DNA of 64,000 bases from Lentisphaerota bacterium (lineage in GTDB: Bacteria > Verrucomicrobiota > Lentisphaeria > Victivallales > Victivallaceae), in NCBI GenBank assembly GCA_015061575.1, contig SUWF01000015.1:1-64000 (forward strand). Direction: 5' to 3'. The position numbers were made by a program, and so were the translations under genes. The notes below the pieces were generated by a model, which searched no databases, was not told where the DNA came from, and saw only the letters and a program-made list of their open reading frames with translations. Positions 18,127 to 27,013 of this stretch are shown in pieces. Numbering within the stretch: the first letter of the stretch is position 1; each line of letters opens with the position of its first letter.

Positions 18127-18926
18127 GGCAGTTCAAGCTCCGGAGTGGTCAAGGCTGGCAGCTGCATTTTTTTCAGTAATTGGGCGTGGCGCATTTCCGG
18201 TACCGGATAGCCGGTAAGTTTACATACATAAATCAGTTGCGGCACGATCAGCAGCAGAAAGATCGCTCCGGCAAGAATACTGCGGAAGATCCTCCAATGG
18301 TGCATTGCTGCATCCAAAGTCATCATAATCATCAGCAGCATCAAAGCGGTCAAAGCTCCATCGCCCCGCAGCATGGTCAACAGCGCTGAACCCAGCGCAA
18401 CAGCAATATAGCCGTGCAGTTTATGGCGATTTTGCAATAGGTAGATAATGCCGTAAACCGCCAGTACAAAGCCCAGCGTTTTGCCGGAATCGCGTAATCC
18501 TTCCAGCGGAATACGCAGGAGGTGCGAACACGCCAGATACAAAATCATGCCTTTCAAGGCAGCATCGGAATCAAAAAGCATCTTGAATATTCCGTACAGC
18601 GGATACGCCGCCAATACATACATCAAGAGCGATGCCAACTGGCAGCTGCGGAACCCATCCAGTTGGGTGATAAATGCCGTCGTGCCGGAAATGATCGGGA
18701 AAAGCAGCCCGAATCGGGGGTGAAACGCCAACTTCCACTCGCCGGAAGCAAACGCCTCGGCCATCGGAGCATATCGACCTGCCACATCATTGCCTGGCAT
18801 TTGATTGATCAGCAAAAAGGGCAGTGCTGCAATCATGAACAAAAGCGGCAGCAGATACGGCAGTTTGGACCGGAAGGTATTTCCCGGTGCAACATTGTTT
18901 GGAGTATTGTCATTAAAACTGCTCAA
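18123..18926 (-). CDS. N-terminal half of a split GT-C membrane glycosyltransferase (probable)
   Basis: A 267-residue membrane protein with about six helices. The first periplasmic loop NDVAGRYAPMAEAF and the following FHPRFGLLFPIISG fit the catalytic-Asp loop of GT39/ArnT-like enzymes that use polyprenyl-phosphate sugars. The start is TTG at 18926, supported by GGGGGAG at 18933-18939; no ATG occurs in frame until residue 31. It follows the D,D-carboxypeptidase gene by 36 bases on the same strand and overlaps the next gene by four bases. Confidence 0.6.
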   Translation of the reverse strand: MSSFNDNTPNNVAPGNTFRSKLPYLLPLLFMIAALPFLLINQMPGNDVAGRYAPMAEAFASGEWKLAFHPRFGLLFPIISGTTAFITQLDGFRSCQLASLLMYVLAAYPLYGIFKMLFDSDAALKGMILYLACSHLLRIPLEGLRDSGKTLGFVLAVYGIIYLLQNRHKLHGYIAVALGSALLTMLRGDGALTALMLLMIMMTLDAAMHHWRIFRSILAGAIFLLLIVPQLIYVCKLTGYPVPEMRHAQLLKKMQLPALTTPELELP

Positions 18927-18932
18927 TTATCG

Positions 18933-18939
18933 CTCCCCC
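18933..18939 (-). promoter_or_regulatory. Shine-Dalgarno supporting a TTG start
   Basis: GGGGGAG on the minus strand lies about six bases before the TTG at 18926, making that rare start codon credible. Confidence 0.55.
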
Positions 18940-18962
18940 TGAATTGGCCTGACTGAGTATAG

Positions 18963-20003
18963 TTATTGCTGCTGAAAACCCCATGACAGCAATTTTGAAG
19001 TGAAATCGAAGCAATTCTGCCGCTTGCTGAAACCGGTCACGACGCCGACCAGGCGTCGCTTGTTGCGCACGCAGCTGAATGCCAGACAGTGTCCGGCGGC
19101 ATTGGTATAGCCGGTTTTGAGTCCTTCCATGCCTTTGACTGCGCCCAGCAGCCGGTTGCCGTTGCGCAATTCGCCAAAAGATACTTTGGTGCTGCGGCAG
19201 GAGGTATAGCGCAGGATCATCGGATAATTATAAAGCCGTTCAATGAGTTTGGCCATATCGTAACAGCTGGCCAGATTCATCCGGGGGGGCTGGTTGTTCT
19301 GGCTGTAGATCGGCAAGCCGTTGGCGTTCAGGAAGCTGCTGGAGGTCATGCCGATTTCGGATGCTTTCTGATTCATCAGGTTGATAAACTTCTGGTGATC
19401 GCCGTTGCCGAAGTATTCGGCAATAAGATAAGCTGCATCGTTGGCGCTTTTAAGCATGGCGCCGAGGAAGAGTTCATGCAGTTTGATCTTGCTGCCGGGT
19501 TTGAGCTTGGCGGTAACTTCCGCAACCTGAGTGGACTCCGTGGAAACAGTAACTTTGGTTTGCAGATCGATCTCTTCTTTGCGCTCAAGCTCTTCAAATG
19601 CCGTATAAATAGTCATGAGTTTGGTAAGTGACGCTATCGGCACCGGACGGCGGCTCTGTTTTTCCCACAAAATTTTGCGGTTGGTCAAGTCCACCAGAAT
19701 CCCGGCTTTGAATTGATATTGAGCCAGATTTTTTGGCAGATTGTGCAAATTTGATTGGTCAAAAGCCGGATAAAAGACTGGAGTGTTATTGCGTTTGAAG
19801 CGGAGTTTTTTTACCACTGGCGGTGCTTCTTCCGGAACGTTGAGGTCGGAAGAAGTTATTTGGGTATGTTGAGTTTTTTCCGGCTGGTCTACGTTCGGAA
19901 CGGCGGGACGGCTGGTGCTGCGCATGGCCGTGACGATCCCGATGATCAGCACGGTCACAAATATGACTGAACAAACCACCAGGGCTATGATTCTTTCACG
20001 CAT
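18963..20003 (-). CDS. D-alanyl-D-alanine carboxypeptidase (PBP5/6 family, peptidase S11)
   Basis: A 346-residue penicillin-binding protein anchored by an N-terminal helix (about 5-27) with its active site in the periplasm. The three signature motifs are visible: SLTK (nucleophile Ser, about residue 126), SAND as the SxN motif, and KTGYTNAAGHC as KTG. It trims the terminal D-Ala of the peptidoglycan stem. The family normally has a C-terminal amphipathic anchor; here the N-terminal helix may serve instead. The gene is the first of the minus-strand polysaccharide cluster and is divergent from a GT4 gene. Confidence 0.92.
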   Translation of the reverse strand: MRERIIALVVCSVIFVTVLIIGIVTAMRSTSRPAVPNVDQPEKTQHTQITSSDLNVPEEAPPVVKKLRFKRNNTPVFYPAFDQSNLHNLPKNLAQYQFKAGILVDLTNRKILWEKQSRRPVPIASLTKLMTIYTAFEELERKEEIDLQTKVTVSTESTQVAEVTAKLKPGSKIKLHELFLGAMLKSANDAAYLIAEYFGNGDHQKFINLMNQKASEIGMTSSSFLNANGLPIYSQNNQPPRMNLASCYDMAKLIERLYNYPMILRYTSCRSTKVSFGELRNGNRLLGAVKGMEGLKTGYTNAAGHCLAFSCVRNKRRLVGVVTGFSKRQNCFDFTSKLLSWGFQQQ

Positions 20004-20270
20004 GATAAAATATCCTGTACTTACGATTTTTTTGCTGGCGGCTGCCGCAGCTTGCCGTCATTATATTGCCATAGCGGCAGGTGATAAAAAATGCCGCATC
20101 TATAGAATATATCCTGTTTTTGATGTAATATAACACCAATATGCCGGTATTGCACAGACTGAAGTGCAGTTTTTTACAGATTTTTTCTTGAATTTATCGT
20201 CTGCAAGGATTATATTTTGTAAAATGTATGTTCAGTTGTCTGTAAATAATGAATTTTCAGCTGTTCCGAT
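20004..20270. other. Divergent promoter region
   Basis: This 267-base gap separates the D,D-carboxypeptidase (-) from a GT4 gene (+). It is AT-rich and holds the promoter at 20188-20216. I see no further gene or repeat in it. Confidence 0.5.
20188..20216 (+). promoter_or_regulatory. Promoter of the GT4 gene at 20271
   Basis: TTGAAT (20188-20193) and TATATT (20211-20216) are separated by 17 bases, with the start codon about 55 bases downstream. Confidence 0.45.
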
Positions 20271-21452
20271 ATGATGAAGATATTGTTGGTACTGCCGCGG
20301 TTTGACCGCCGTAAATTTGACGCTCTGACCAGTCAGGCGTGGCAGATAGCAAGGCGTTTGACTGCTTCCGGTCAGGCGCAGTGCATTATTGCAGCCGGCC
20401 GCAGCGAAGATGAAGCGGCCTTGGAAGTGATCGAAAATGTGCCGATCCACCGCTTTTTGCCGGCGCCGTACCGTTGGAAGTTCTGGCAGAATATTTTCCG
20501 GCGGGAGCATGGCGCAAATGATGATATATTGCCGGGACTGGAAGTTTTTTTGCGCAAAAAACATTTTGATCTGGTACATCTTATGTGCGGCGGCAGATTG
20601 TGCGAATACTCTGCAAAGATATTGCAGGAGTGTCAGACCAGATATGTTATAAGCTGTCTGCCCGCACGGGGCGCTGGCGGAACTGATATGACGGGCGGAT
20701 CGGTGCACTTGAATATGGAAACGCTGACTAATGCGCAGCGGATATTCTGCCGCGATCACCGGCAGCGGCGCAAGCTGGCAGCCAAACTGGGCGACCGGCG
20801 GTTGGTGTATTGGATGCCCGGGGTTGAGTTTGATCGTTTTTCCCGGCCGCAGACGGTGGATTTCCGGCAATTTTATAAAATATCGCCGCAGCGGACAGTG
20901 ATTCTGTCGGTGGGGAGGATCTCCCGCAGCCGCAATCAGAAAATTCTTTTGGAGATGCTTTCGGTGCTCAACAGCCGCAACCGGAACTGCCAGCTGGTGA
21001 TCATTGGCTGGAGCGAGGATGACGCATATAAAGCGGAATTTTTGAAAATGGCTGCTGAACGCAAGTTGAGCAATGCGGTAACTTGCATAGAAGGTTTGCC
21101 GCCGGGCGATGAACGTTTTCCGGCGGCATTTCAGGCAGCATCGCTGGTGATGCTGCCAGCATTGGACGAAGCTTCCGCAACGGCAGTGTTAGAGGCGTGG
21201 ACCGCCGGAGTACCGGTGGTAACTTCGCCGGTGGGTTCCGGCGGCGAGTTGATCGAAGATAAGGTCAACGGCCGGATCGCCAATCCCCGTAACTTTCAGG
21301 CCTGGGTGCAGTGTTGTGAAGAGCTGCTTGATGAGCGGAACCGGTCAGCGTTGGAAAAAATGCGTTCCAACGGAATGATCAAAGCCAGATCATTGCAGTG
21401 GCCCAAGCGCATAGAAGATTTGTTGAAAATATATGAAGAGTCAATTTTATAA
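20271..21452 (+). CDS. GT4 family glycosyltransferase
   Basis: A 393-residue GT-B fold enzyme. The N-terminus MMKILLVLPRFDRRKF begins the acceptor domain. The donor domain shows ILSVGRISRSRNQKILLEML, GLPPGDERFPAAFQAASLVMLPA and the EX7E region EASATAVLEAWTAGVPVVTSPVGSGGELIED. The acceptor and sugar are unknown. Either of two adjacent ATG codons (20271 or 20274) could be used. It is followed by pyrC after 63 bases and may be transcribed with it. Confidence 0.85.
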   Translation: MMKILLVLPRFDRRKFDALTSQAWQIARRLTASGQAQCIIAAGRSEDEAALEVIENVPIHRFLPAPYRWKFWQNIFRREHGANDDILPGLEVFLRKKHFDLVHLMCGGRLCEYSAKILQECQTRYVISCLPARGAGGTDMTGGSVHLNMETLTNAQRIFCRDHRQRRKLAAKLGDRRLVYWMPGVEFDRFSRPQTVDFRQFYKISPQRTVILSVGRISRSRNQKILLEMLSVLNSRNRNCQLVIIGWSEDDAYKAEFLKMAAERKLSNAVTCIEGLPPGDERFPAAFQAASLVMLPALDEASATAVLEAWTAGVPVVTSPVGSGGELIEDKVNGRIANPRNFQAWVQCCEELLDERNRSALEKMRSNGMIKARSLQWPKRIEDLLKIYEESIL

Positions 21453-21515
21453 TTGTTAATAATACATTGAGGTAATCAAAAAATTCCTCAAACTTAACGA
21501 CAGGAAAAACTATTT

Positions 21516-22787
21516 ATGAAAGAGTATCTCTTGAAAAACGTCCGGTTGATCGATCCGGCCCGTAACATCGATGCGGTTTGTGATCTGGGCGTTTGCGGTA
21601 ATCAAATGTGTGATGCTGCGTCGCTCAAGTCGCCGGAAATCATTGATTTGACCGGCAAGATCGCTGCACCTGGATTTATAGATCTGCATGTGCATCTGCG
21701 CCAGCCGGGCAATACCGCTGCTGAAACTATTGCCAGTGGAACAGCCGCGGCAGCTGCCGGCGGGTTTACTTCGGTTGTAGCCATGCCCAATACCAGTCCG
21801 GCGGCCGATACGCCGGGAGCTATTGAATATTTGCGCAGCATTGCCAACAGCAAGGGCGTGGTGCGGGTGTTGGCATCCGGCTGCATGACCAAAAACTTTT
21901 CCGGTGAAGAAATGGCCCCCATCGGCGGACTGAAAGCTGCCGGAGTAGTGGCGCTGACCGATGACGGCAAATGTATTCAGAACAGTGCGTTGATGCGGCA
22001 TGTTATGGAATATGCCAAAAGTTTCAAACTGCCGATCATGGATCATTGCGAAGAAAAAAATATGGTCGCCGGCGGCGTTATGCATGAAGGCAAATGGTCG
22101 GTACTGCTGGGCTTTAAGGGTATGCACGCATTGGGCGAAGAATTGATTGTGGCCCGGGATATCATGCTGGCCCGGGCGATCGACTGGTATGTGCATTTGC
22201 AGCACCTCAGCACCGCCGAAAGTGTCCGGCTGGTGCGGGAAGCCCGCAAACGCAATATCAAAGTTTCGGCCGAAGCTACTCCGCATCACATTGCGTTGAC
22301 CGATGAGTGCATCAAGAGTTTTGATACCAATTACAAGATGAATCCGCCGCTGCGCTCGGAAGCTGACCGTCAGGCGCTGCTGGAAGGTTTGGCCGATGAT
22401 ACGATCACGGTCATTGCCACCGATCATGCGCCGCACACGACTACCAGCAAAACTGTGGAATTTGACTACGCGCCATTTGGGATCATCGGTTTGGAAACGG
22501 CCATTCCGGTGACGATGACCGAATTGGTTCACACCAAGGTGTTGACCATGATGCAGTATATATCCAAATTTACCACCGGCCCGGCAGATGTGCTGCTTAT
22601 GGAAGACTACTCGCTGGCCAACGGCAAAATCGCAGACATAACTGTGATCGATCCGGATTTGGAATTTGTCATTGACAAAAACACCTTCAAGAGCTTGAGC
22701 CGCAATACGCCGTTTGACGGCAAAAAGTGCCGGGGCAAGGCGGTAGGTACGATGGTTAATGGCGAATGGGTCTACCGTGAATTTTGA
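21516..22787 (+). CDS. pyrC: Dihydroorotase
   Basis: A 423-residue class I dihydroorotase (EC 3.5.2.3), the third step of pyrimidine synthesis. Metal ligands are visible in DLHVHLRQPG (HxH), MDHCEE, and TDHAPH; MPNTSPAADT and PHHIALTDE-type segments are also characteristic. AGGA lies upstream of the ATG. The 3' end overlaps the start of hemW by 29 bases in another frame. Confidence 0.94.
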   Translation: MKEYLLKNVRLIDPARNIDAVCDLGVCGNQMCDAASLKSPEIIDLTGKIAAPGFIDLHVHLRQPGNTAAETIASGTAAAAAGGFTSVVAMPNTSPAADTPGAIEYLRSIANSKGVVRVLASGCMTKNFSGEEMAPIGGLKAAGVVALTDDGKCIQNSALMRHVMEYAKSFKLPIMDHCEEKNMVAGGVMHEGKWSVLLGFKGMHALGEELIVARDIMLARAIDWYVHLQHLSTAESVRLVREARKRNIKVSAEATPHHIALTDECIKSFDTNYKMNPPLRSEADRQALLEGLADDTITVIATDHAPHTTTSKTVEFDYAPFGIIGLETAIPVTMTELVHTKVLTMMQYISKFTTGPADVLLMEDYSLANGKIADITVIDPDLEFVIDKNTFKSLSRNTPFDGKKCRGKAVGTMVNGEWVYREF

Positions 22788-23910
22788 TTCTCCGCAGATC
22801 GGATGGCGCAATTTATATTTGCATATACCATTTTGTGCAGGCAAATGCGGTTATTGCGCCTTTTATTCCGAAAGTTGCAGTTCGCTGACTTTGCGTAAAG
22901 AGTATTTGCAGAAAATTGCCGGTTTTCTGGAGCGGGTTCATTTTACCCGGGAGGTAGATACGGTATATATCGGCGGCGGTACGCCGGATCTGTTGACGTA
23001 TCCTGAATTGGAGTTTTTATTTTCAGCAATAGAAAAATATGTTCCGCAAAGCAGTGATTGCGAAATCAGCTGTGAATTGAATCCGGAATGTTTGACTGCC
23101 AGCAAGCTTGCATTGCTCAATGAGCGGGTTACCCGCTTGAGTCTGGGAGTGCAGAGTTTTGACCCGCTGGTGCGGAAAAAACTGATGCGCCGCTGTCGGG
23201 ATGAACATTTGCGTAATGCTTTGAAACTGCTGGAGAAACGGCAGGTCAAACACTTTAATATCGACTTGATCTATGGTGTAAGCGATGTGGAGTTTGCGGT
23301 TTTTGCCAACGATATGCAGCAAGCATGGGATTGCGGAATCGATCACCTTTCGTGTTACGCTCTGACCGCCGAGGAAAACAGCCGTCTGGGGTTGGCAGCT
23401 CCGGTGGCAGATGATGCCAGTGCTGCGGATTGGTGGCTGAGGATCGGAGATTTTTTAAGTTCCAGAGGCCTGGAGCGTTATGAAATATCCAACTATGCCT
23501 TGCCCAACTGCGGCTGCCGCCATAATTTGAATGTATGGTGCGGCGAAACGTTGTTGGGTGTGGGGGCATCGGCCGCTGGTTTTGACGGCTGCGACCGCTA
23601 TACATTTCCTGCCAGCGTGGATGGCTTTATTGCCGGAGAGGCTCCGGAAATCGACCGGGTCACGCCGCAGTTGCGGATGCTGGAAATATTTGCCGTTAAT
23701 CTGCGGACGACCGCCGGCTGGCAAAAGTCAGTTTGGGATAAACTTTATCCGGCAACGTGGGACACTTTGCTGGATTTTTGTTGCCGCCAGAGCCGGATAA
23801 ATCCGCAGTGGTGGCAGATCAGGTCAGATAAAATAGCATTGAGTGAAGATGGTTTGCTGTTTTGGGACGACGCAGCCATGGAAATAATTGATTGGGATGG
23901 ATTGTTGTAA
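22759..23910 (+). CDS. hemW: Radical SAM heme chaperone HemW-like (coproporphyrinogen III oxidase-like)
   Basis: A 383-residue radical SAM protein. The [4Fe-4S] cysteines are in CAGKCGYC (CxxxCxxC), preceded by YLHIPFC. GGGTPDLL, SLGVQSFD and FNIDLIYGV follow in the family order, and a HemN C-terminal domain is present. HemW delivers heme to membrane enzymes and, unlike HemN, lacks the extra N-terminal cysteine ligand region. The ATG at 22759 lies within pyrC; GTG at 22780 is an alternative that would shorten it by seven residues. The next gene begins two bases after its stop. Confidence 0.88.
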   Translation: MANGSTVNFDSPQIGWRNLYLHIPFCAGKCGYCAFYSESCSSLTLRKEYLQKIAGFLERVHFTREVDTVYIGGGTPDLLTYPELEFLFSAIEKYVPQSSDCEISCELNPECLTASKLALLNERVTRLSLGVQSFDPLVRKKLMRRCRDEHLRNALKLLEKRQVKHFNIDLIYGVSDVEFAVFANDMQQAWDCGIDHLSCYALTAEENSRLGLAAPVADDASAADWWLRIGDFLSSRGLERYEISNYALPNCGCRHNLNVWCGETLLGVGASAAGFDGCDRYTFPASVDGFIAGEAPEIDRVTPQLRMLEIFAVNLRTTAGWQKSVWDKLYPATWDTLLDFCCRQSRINPQWWQIRSDKIALSEDGLLFWDDAAMEIIDWDGLL

Positions 23911-23912
23911 AA

Positions 23913-25148
23913 ATGAAGTTTTCACGTTTTGATTATGCAGCATTTGTGTTGTTTGTAGCGTATGCAGTGTGTTCGTTGATCATACCGGTGGTATTGGTTG
24001 AGTTGGCCAGGGATTTGCAGTTCGATCTGGATAAAGGCGGCATGTCCGCCGGCGGCTTGCTGCAAATGGGCCGCAGCATACCGATGGTGCTCAGTATGTG
24101 TGTATGCAGTATGCTGGGCAGCAAGTTCGGTTTGCGCAGATCGCTGGCGACAGCGGCGATTTTGATGACACTGGGTATAATGCTGGCGGCGATGTCGCAA
24201 TGGTATTGGATGCTGCTGGCAGTATTGGTCATTGCCGGACTGGGCGAAGGGTTGGTCGAAGGGCTGGCTACGCCGTTTGTGGGGGAATTGCACCGGGATG
24301 ATGAACCGGGGCGTTATATAAATTTTTCACATGGCTTCTGGTCGGTCGGTATATTCTTATGTATTCCGATAATGGGCTGGCTGCTGGGATTGGATGTGTC
24401 GTGGCGCATCTTGTGCCTGTCGGTGGCGCTGCTGACGCTGGTTCCGGGGATCATGCTCTTTTTCCCGGGACGGAAAAAACTTGCCCGGCTGGAAGGCTGC
24501 AACCGCTTTGATGCTGCCGGGGCAGTGGGCAAAGCGTGGGCAATATTGAAAAACCGCCGTTTCTGGCTCTTTTTTGCGGCAATGTTTTTTGCCGGCGGCG
24601 GCGAATTTGGTTTGACTTTCTGGAGTGCAACTTTTTTGCGGCTGGAGTTTCAGGCTCCGGCCCTGCTGGGCGGTGTGGCTACAGCGGTTTTTTCCTGCGG
24701 TATGATGCTGGGCAGAACCGGCAGCGGACTTTTTGTCCGGCAATATCAGCTGCCGGTGCTGATAATGATCGCAGCGTTATCTGGAGCGGTATTGTCGGTG
24801 TTGTTTTTCTGTGTTGGATCGATCGCTGCGGTGATGGGACTGCTTTTTGTGGTTGGTTTGGCCAGTGCGCCGTTCTGGCCGAGTGTGCAGAGTTATTGCG
24901 TGGACAGATTGCCGGAGCTGGACAGTACAACGTTGTATATTCTGCTTTCCTGCGCCGGAGTGCCGGGCTGCGGCATACTCAGTATGGCAATGGGCAAAGT
25001 TGGAGATTGCTGGGGATTGCGGGCAGCATTTTTGCTGGTGCCGGTATGTTATTTGTTATTGCTGGGGCTTATTGCTTACGACTACTACATAAGCAAAGGG
25101 CGCAAAAATATGCGTTCACTTACTTTGCTTGATCAGGAGCAGATTTGA
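23913..25148 (+). CDS. Major facilitator superfamily transporter
   Basis: A 411-residue integral membrane protein with 12 predicted helices. The loop motif GSKFGLRRSLATAA between helices 2 and 3 fits the MFS signature. The arrangement resembles FucP-like sugar carriers, but the substrate is unknown. The ATG at 23913 is preferred over an in-frame TTG inside hemW. The 3' end overlaps the convergent L,D-carboxypeptidase gene by 16 bases, so no separate terminator is present. Confidence 0.85.
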   Translation: MKFSRFDYAAFVLFVAYAVCSLIIPVVLVELARDLQFDLDKGGMSAGGLLQMGRSIPMVLSMCVCSMLGSKFGLRRSLATAAILMTLGIMLAAMSQWYWMLLAVLVIAGLGEGLVEGLATPFVGELHRDDEPGRYINFSHGFWSVGIFLCIPIMGWLLGLDVSWRILCLSVALLTLVPGIMLFFPGRKKLARLEGCNRFDAAGAVGKAWAILKNRRFWLFFAAMFFAGGGEFGLTFWSATFLRLEFQAPALLGGVATAVFSCGMMLGRTGSGLFVRQYQLPVLIMIAALSGAVLSVLFFCVGSIAAVMGLLFVVGLASAPFWPSVQSYCVDRLPELDSTTLYILLSCAGVPGCGILSMAMGKVGDCWGLRAAFLLVPVCYLLLLGLIAYDYYISKGRKNMRSLTLLDQEQI

Positions 25149-26068
25149 GTTGAGCTTATTTGCAGGCGATCGCATTGGATAGTTAAATACTTTCCGGCAT
25201 TGACTGCACACATGGGGAAGGTGTGACCAAACGGAAAATCTTTCCAGACCGGGCAGGGCAGCTGACGGGCGATCCGTTCAAAAAGCCCTGCCAATTCTTT
25301 ATGGTCAAGCTCGCCGGTAAAACTGCCGAAAACCACTGCCGCAGTTTTTTTGAATACTCCGTTAAGCTGCAGCTGGCAAAGCATTCGGTCGATCTTGTAG
25401 ACCGGTTCGTTGACATCTTCAATTATCAGGATCATATCCTGGAAGTCCGGCATAAAGCTGCTGCCGCACAAGGAACTTAAAACCGTAAGATTAGCTGCAT
25501 AGGCCCGGGCGCAAAGCGGAGTATTTTCTGAATCCGGCAAAACCGCACGCAAGGTGTTTTCGGGCAGGATGATTTCACAAATCGAATCCTCGCTGGTCAA
25601 TGCTGCGCTATGCGATGTGCTTGAAAGGTCATCGTCAAGCACCTGCAGCAAAGATATAAAGTTGCTGCCGCTGATTGCCGGATAAATATCATTAGCCAGC
25701 ATGGCACAGTGCAGGCTGGTTACATCGCTGTAGCCCATCAGCGGCAGCTGCCGTTGCCGCCAGAGCGGGTAATCGATATATTCAAGCAAATGCACCGACC
25801 CGAAACCGCCGCGCAGACAAATAAGCAGCTCGACTTCCGGATCGTTGAGTGCCTGATTGAATTTTTCAATGCGTTGTTCCGGGGAGGCTGCCAGATAAGA
25901 CGGCGTATCAGCCGCAGCTTCCGGCAAATAATTTTTCAGCTTTATCCCGGCGGCGGCCAATTCGCCGGCAACGGTGTGATATTGTTGCATATCAGCTTTT
26001 CCGGCAGTGGCTACGACGCCGATAGTGCGGTTTTTTCCCGAAAAAATACTTTTAATAGGCTTTTTCAT
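25133..26068 (-). CDS. Muramoyltetrapeptide L,D-carboxypeptidase (peptidase S66, LdcA-like)
   Basis: A 311-residue cytoplasmic serine peptidase that removes the terminal D-Ala from recycled meso-DAP-containing tetrapeptides. Family motifs are IGVVATAG, CLRGGFGS, the nucleophile in GYSDVTSLH, the glutamate in IIEDVNEP and the histidine in FPFGHTFP. Start is ATG at 26068; the frame also has a TTG six bases upstream. No Shine-Dalgarno is evident. It pairs logically with ddh in meso-DAP wall recycling. Confidence 0.9.
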   Translation of the reverse strand: MKKPIKSIFSGKNRTIGVVATAGKADMQQYHTVAGELAAAGIKLKNYLPEAAADTPSYLAASPEQRIEKFNQALNDPEVELLICLRGGFGSVHLLEYIDYPLWRQRQLPLMGYSDVTSLHCAMLANDIYPAISGSNFISLLQVLDDDLSSTSHSAALTSEDSICEIILPENTLRAVLPDSENTPLCARAYAANLTVLSSLCGSSFMPDFQDMILIIEDVNEPVYKIDRMLCQLQLNGVFKKTAAVVFGSFTGELDHKELAGLFERIARQLPCPVWKDFPFGHTFPMCAVNAGKYLTIQCDRLQISSTQICS

Positions 26069-26236
26069 TGGCAAAAAGTTATATCAGTGCTATTTTTTAA
26101 TATAAAATATAGCTTTTATTTACAATAAAGCAAGTGGCAGAAACGTTATTATTCATAACAATGGAATGTTTTTTACCACTCTGTATGTCCGGAACAGATT
26201 TTTTTCCGGGTATAATTAAATTACAGGAATGATTTT

Positions 26237-27010
26237 ATGAAATATTTATTGAGCTGTCTGTCTGCCATGTTTTTGATCTGCAGCTTGAGCGGGGCCGAAA
26301 AAGACATCGCTTCCGGCGGCGAAAATCGCCGCAGCCGTTTGGGCCGCAGCGAACGTATGAGTGGCGGCCGCCGCAGTATGCAGATGCTGGAACAACTCAA
26401 AGATAAATATCCAGCCGAAGTTGCGGAGTTGGAAAAACTGCGCTCCAGCGACCCGGCCGCTGCCCGGGCAAAGATGCGGCAGCTTATGGATAAAGCCGGG
26501 ATCAAATTTCCCGGGCGGGGGATGCGCCATGGAAATACATTGCCGTCGGCGAAGCTTTCCGAAGAACAGCTTAAAGAACTTAAAAGCAAACTGCCGTTGG
26601 AGTTTGAAGAATACGAAAAACTCAAAAAATCTGATCCGGAAAAAGCTGATGCCAAACTGCGGGAAATGTTAGTGAAAGTCTTTGGCGAACAAGCCTTTTA
26701 CGGAAAAAATCTCCGGGATCGCCAACGGCGTTCGTCTGCCCGGATCCAGCGGGAACTGGCCAGACTTTATCCGGATCGTTATGCGGAAATGGAAAAGATC
26801 CGCCAGACTGATCCCGACCGGGCCCGGGAAATATTGCGGGAACTGTACCGCGATTCGGGGTTGCGCAGCGAGCCGGGGGCCAGAGAATTAGTCTATGAAT
26901 ATGTGGACCCGAAACAAAATAATAACAATATGCGCAGTAATATGCAGCGGAACTATCCTATGTGGGGCGGCGGCCGTATGATGCCGCCTTGGGCTGGAGG
27001 GCGTCGCTGA
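26237..27010 (+). CDS. Secreted basic protein with three helical repeats, first gene of the secretion operon
   Basis: A 257-residue protein with a signal peptide (residues 1-20, cleavage near LSGA-EK). The mature part is rich in Arg, Glu and Lys, and holds three copies of a repeat of about 40 residues. Each repeat follows the pattern L-x2-x-P-x4-E-x-EKL/I-x3-DP-x2-A-x3-R/L, near 46-85, 103-145 and 165-205 (YPAEVAELEKLRSSDP, LPLEFEEYEKLKKSDP, YPDRYAEMEKIRQTDP). The C-terminus is Met/Gly/Arg-rich. It ends three bases before the GspL-like gene, so it is translated with the secretion operon. I do not recognise the family; a periplasmic scaffold or chaperone role is a guess. Confidence 0.8.
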   Translation: MKYLLSCLSAMFLICSLSGAEKDIASGGENRRSRLGRSERMSGGRRSMQMLEQLKDKYPAEVAELEKLRSSDPAAARAKMRQLMDKAGIKFPGRGMRHGNTLPSAKLSEEQLKELKSKLPLEFEEYEKLKKSDPEKADAKLREMLVKVFGEQAFYGKNLRDRQRRSSARIQRELARLYPDRYAEMEKIRQTDPDRAREILRELYRDSGLRSEPGARELVYEYVDPKQNNNNMRSNMQRNYPMWGGGRMMPPWAGGRR

Positions 27011-27013
27011 GCT

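Noticed and set aside
21467-21491. Inverted repeat TTGAGG/CCTCAA upstream of pyrC
   Set aside because: The stem has only six pairs around 13 bases and no T-run, too weak to call a terminator or an attenuator of pyrimidine genes.
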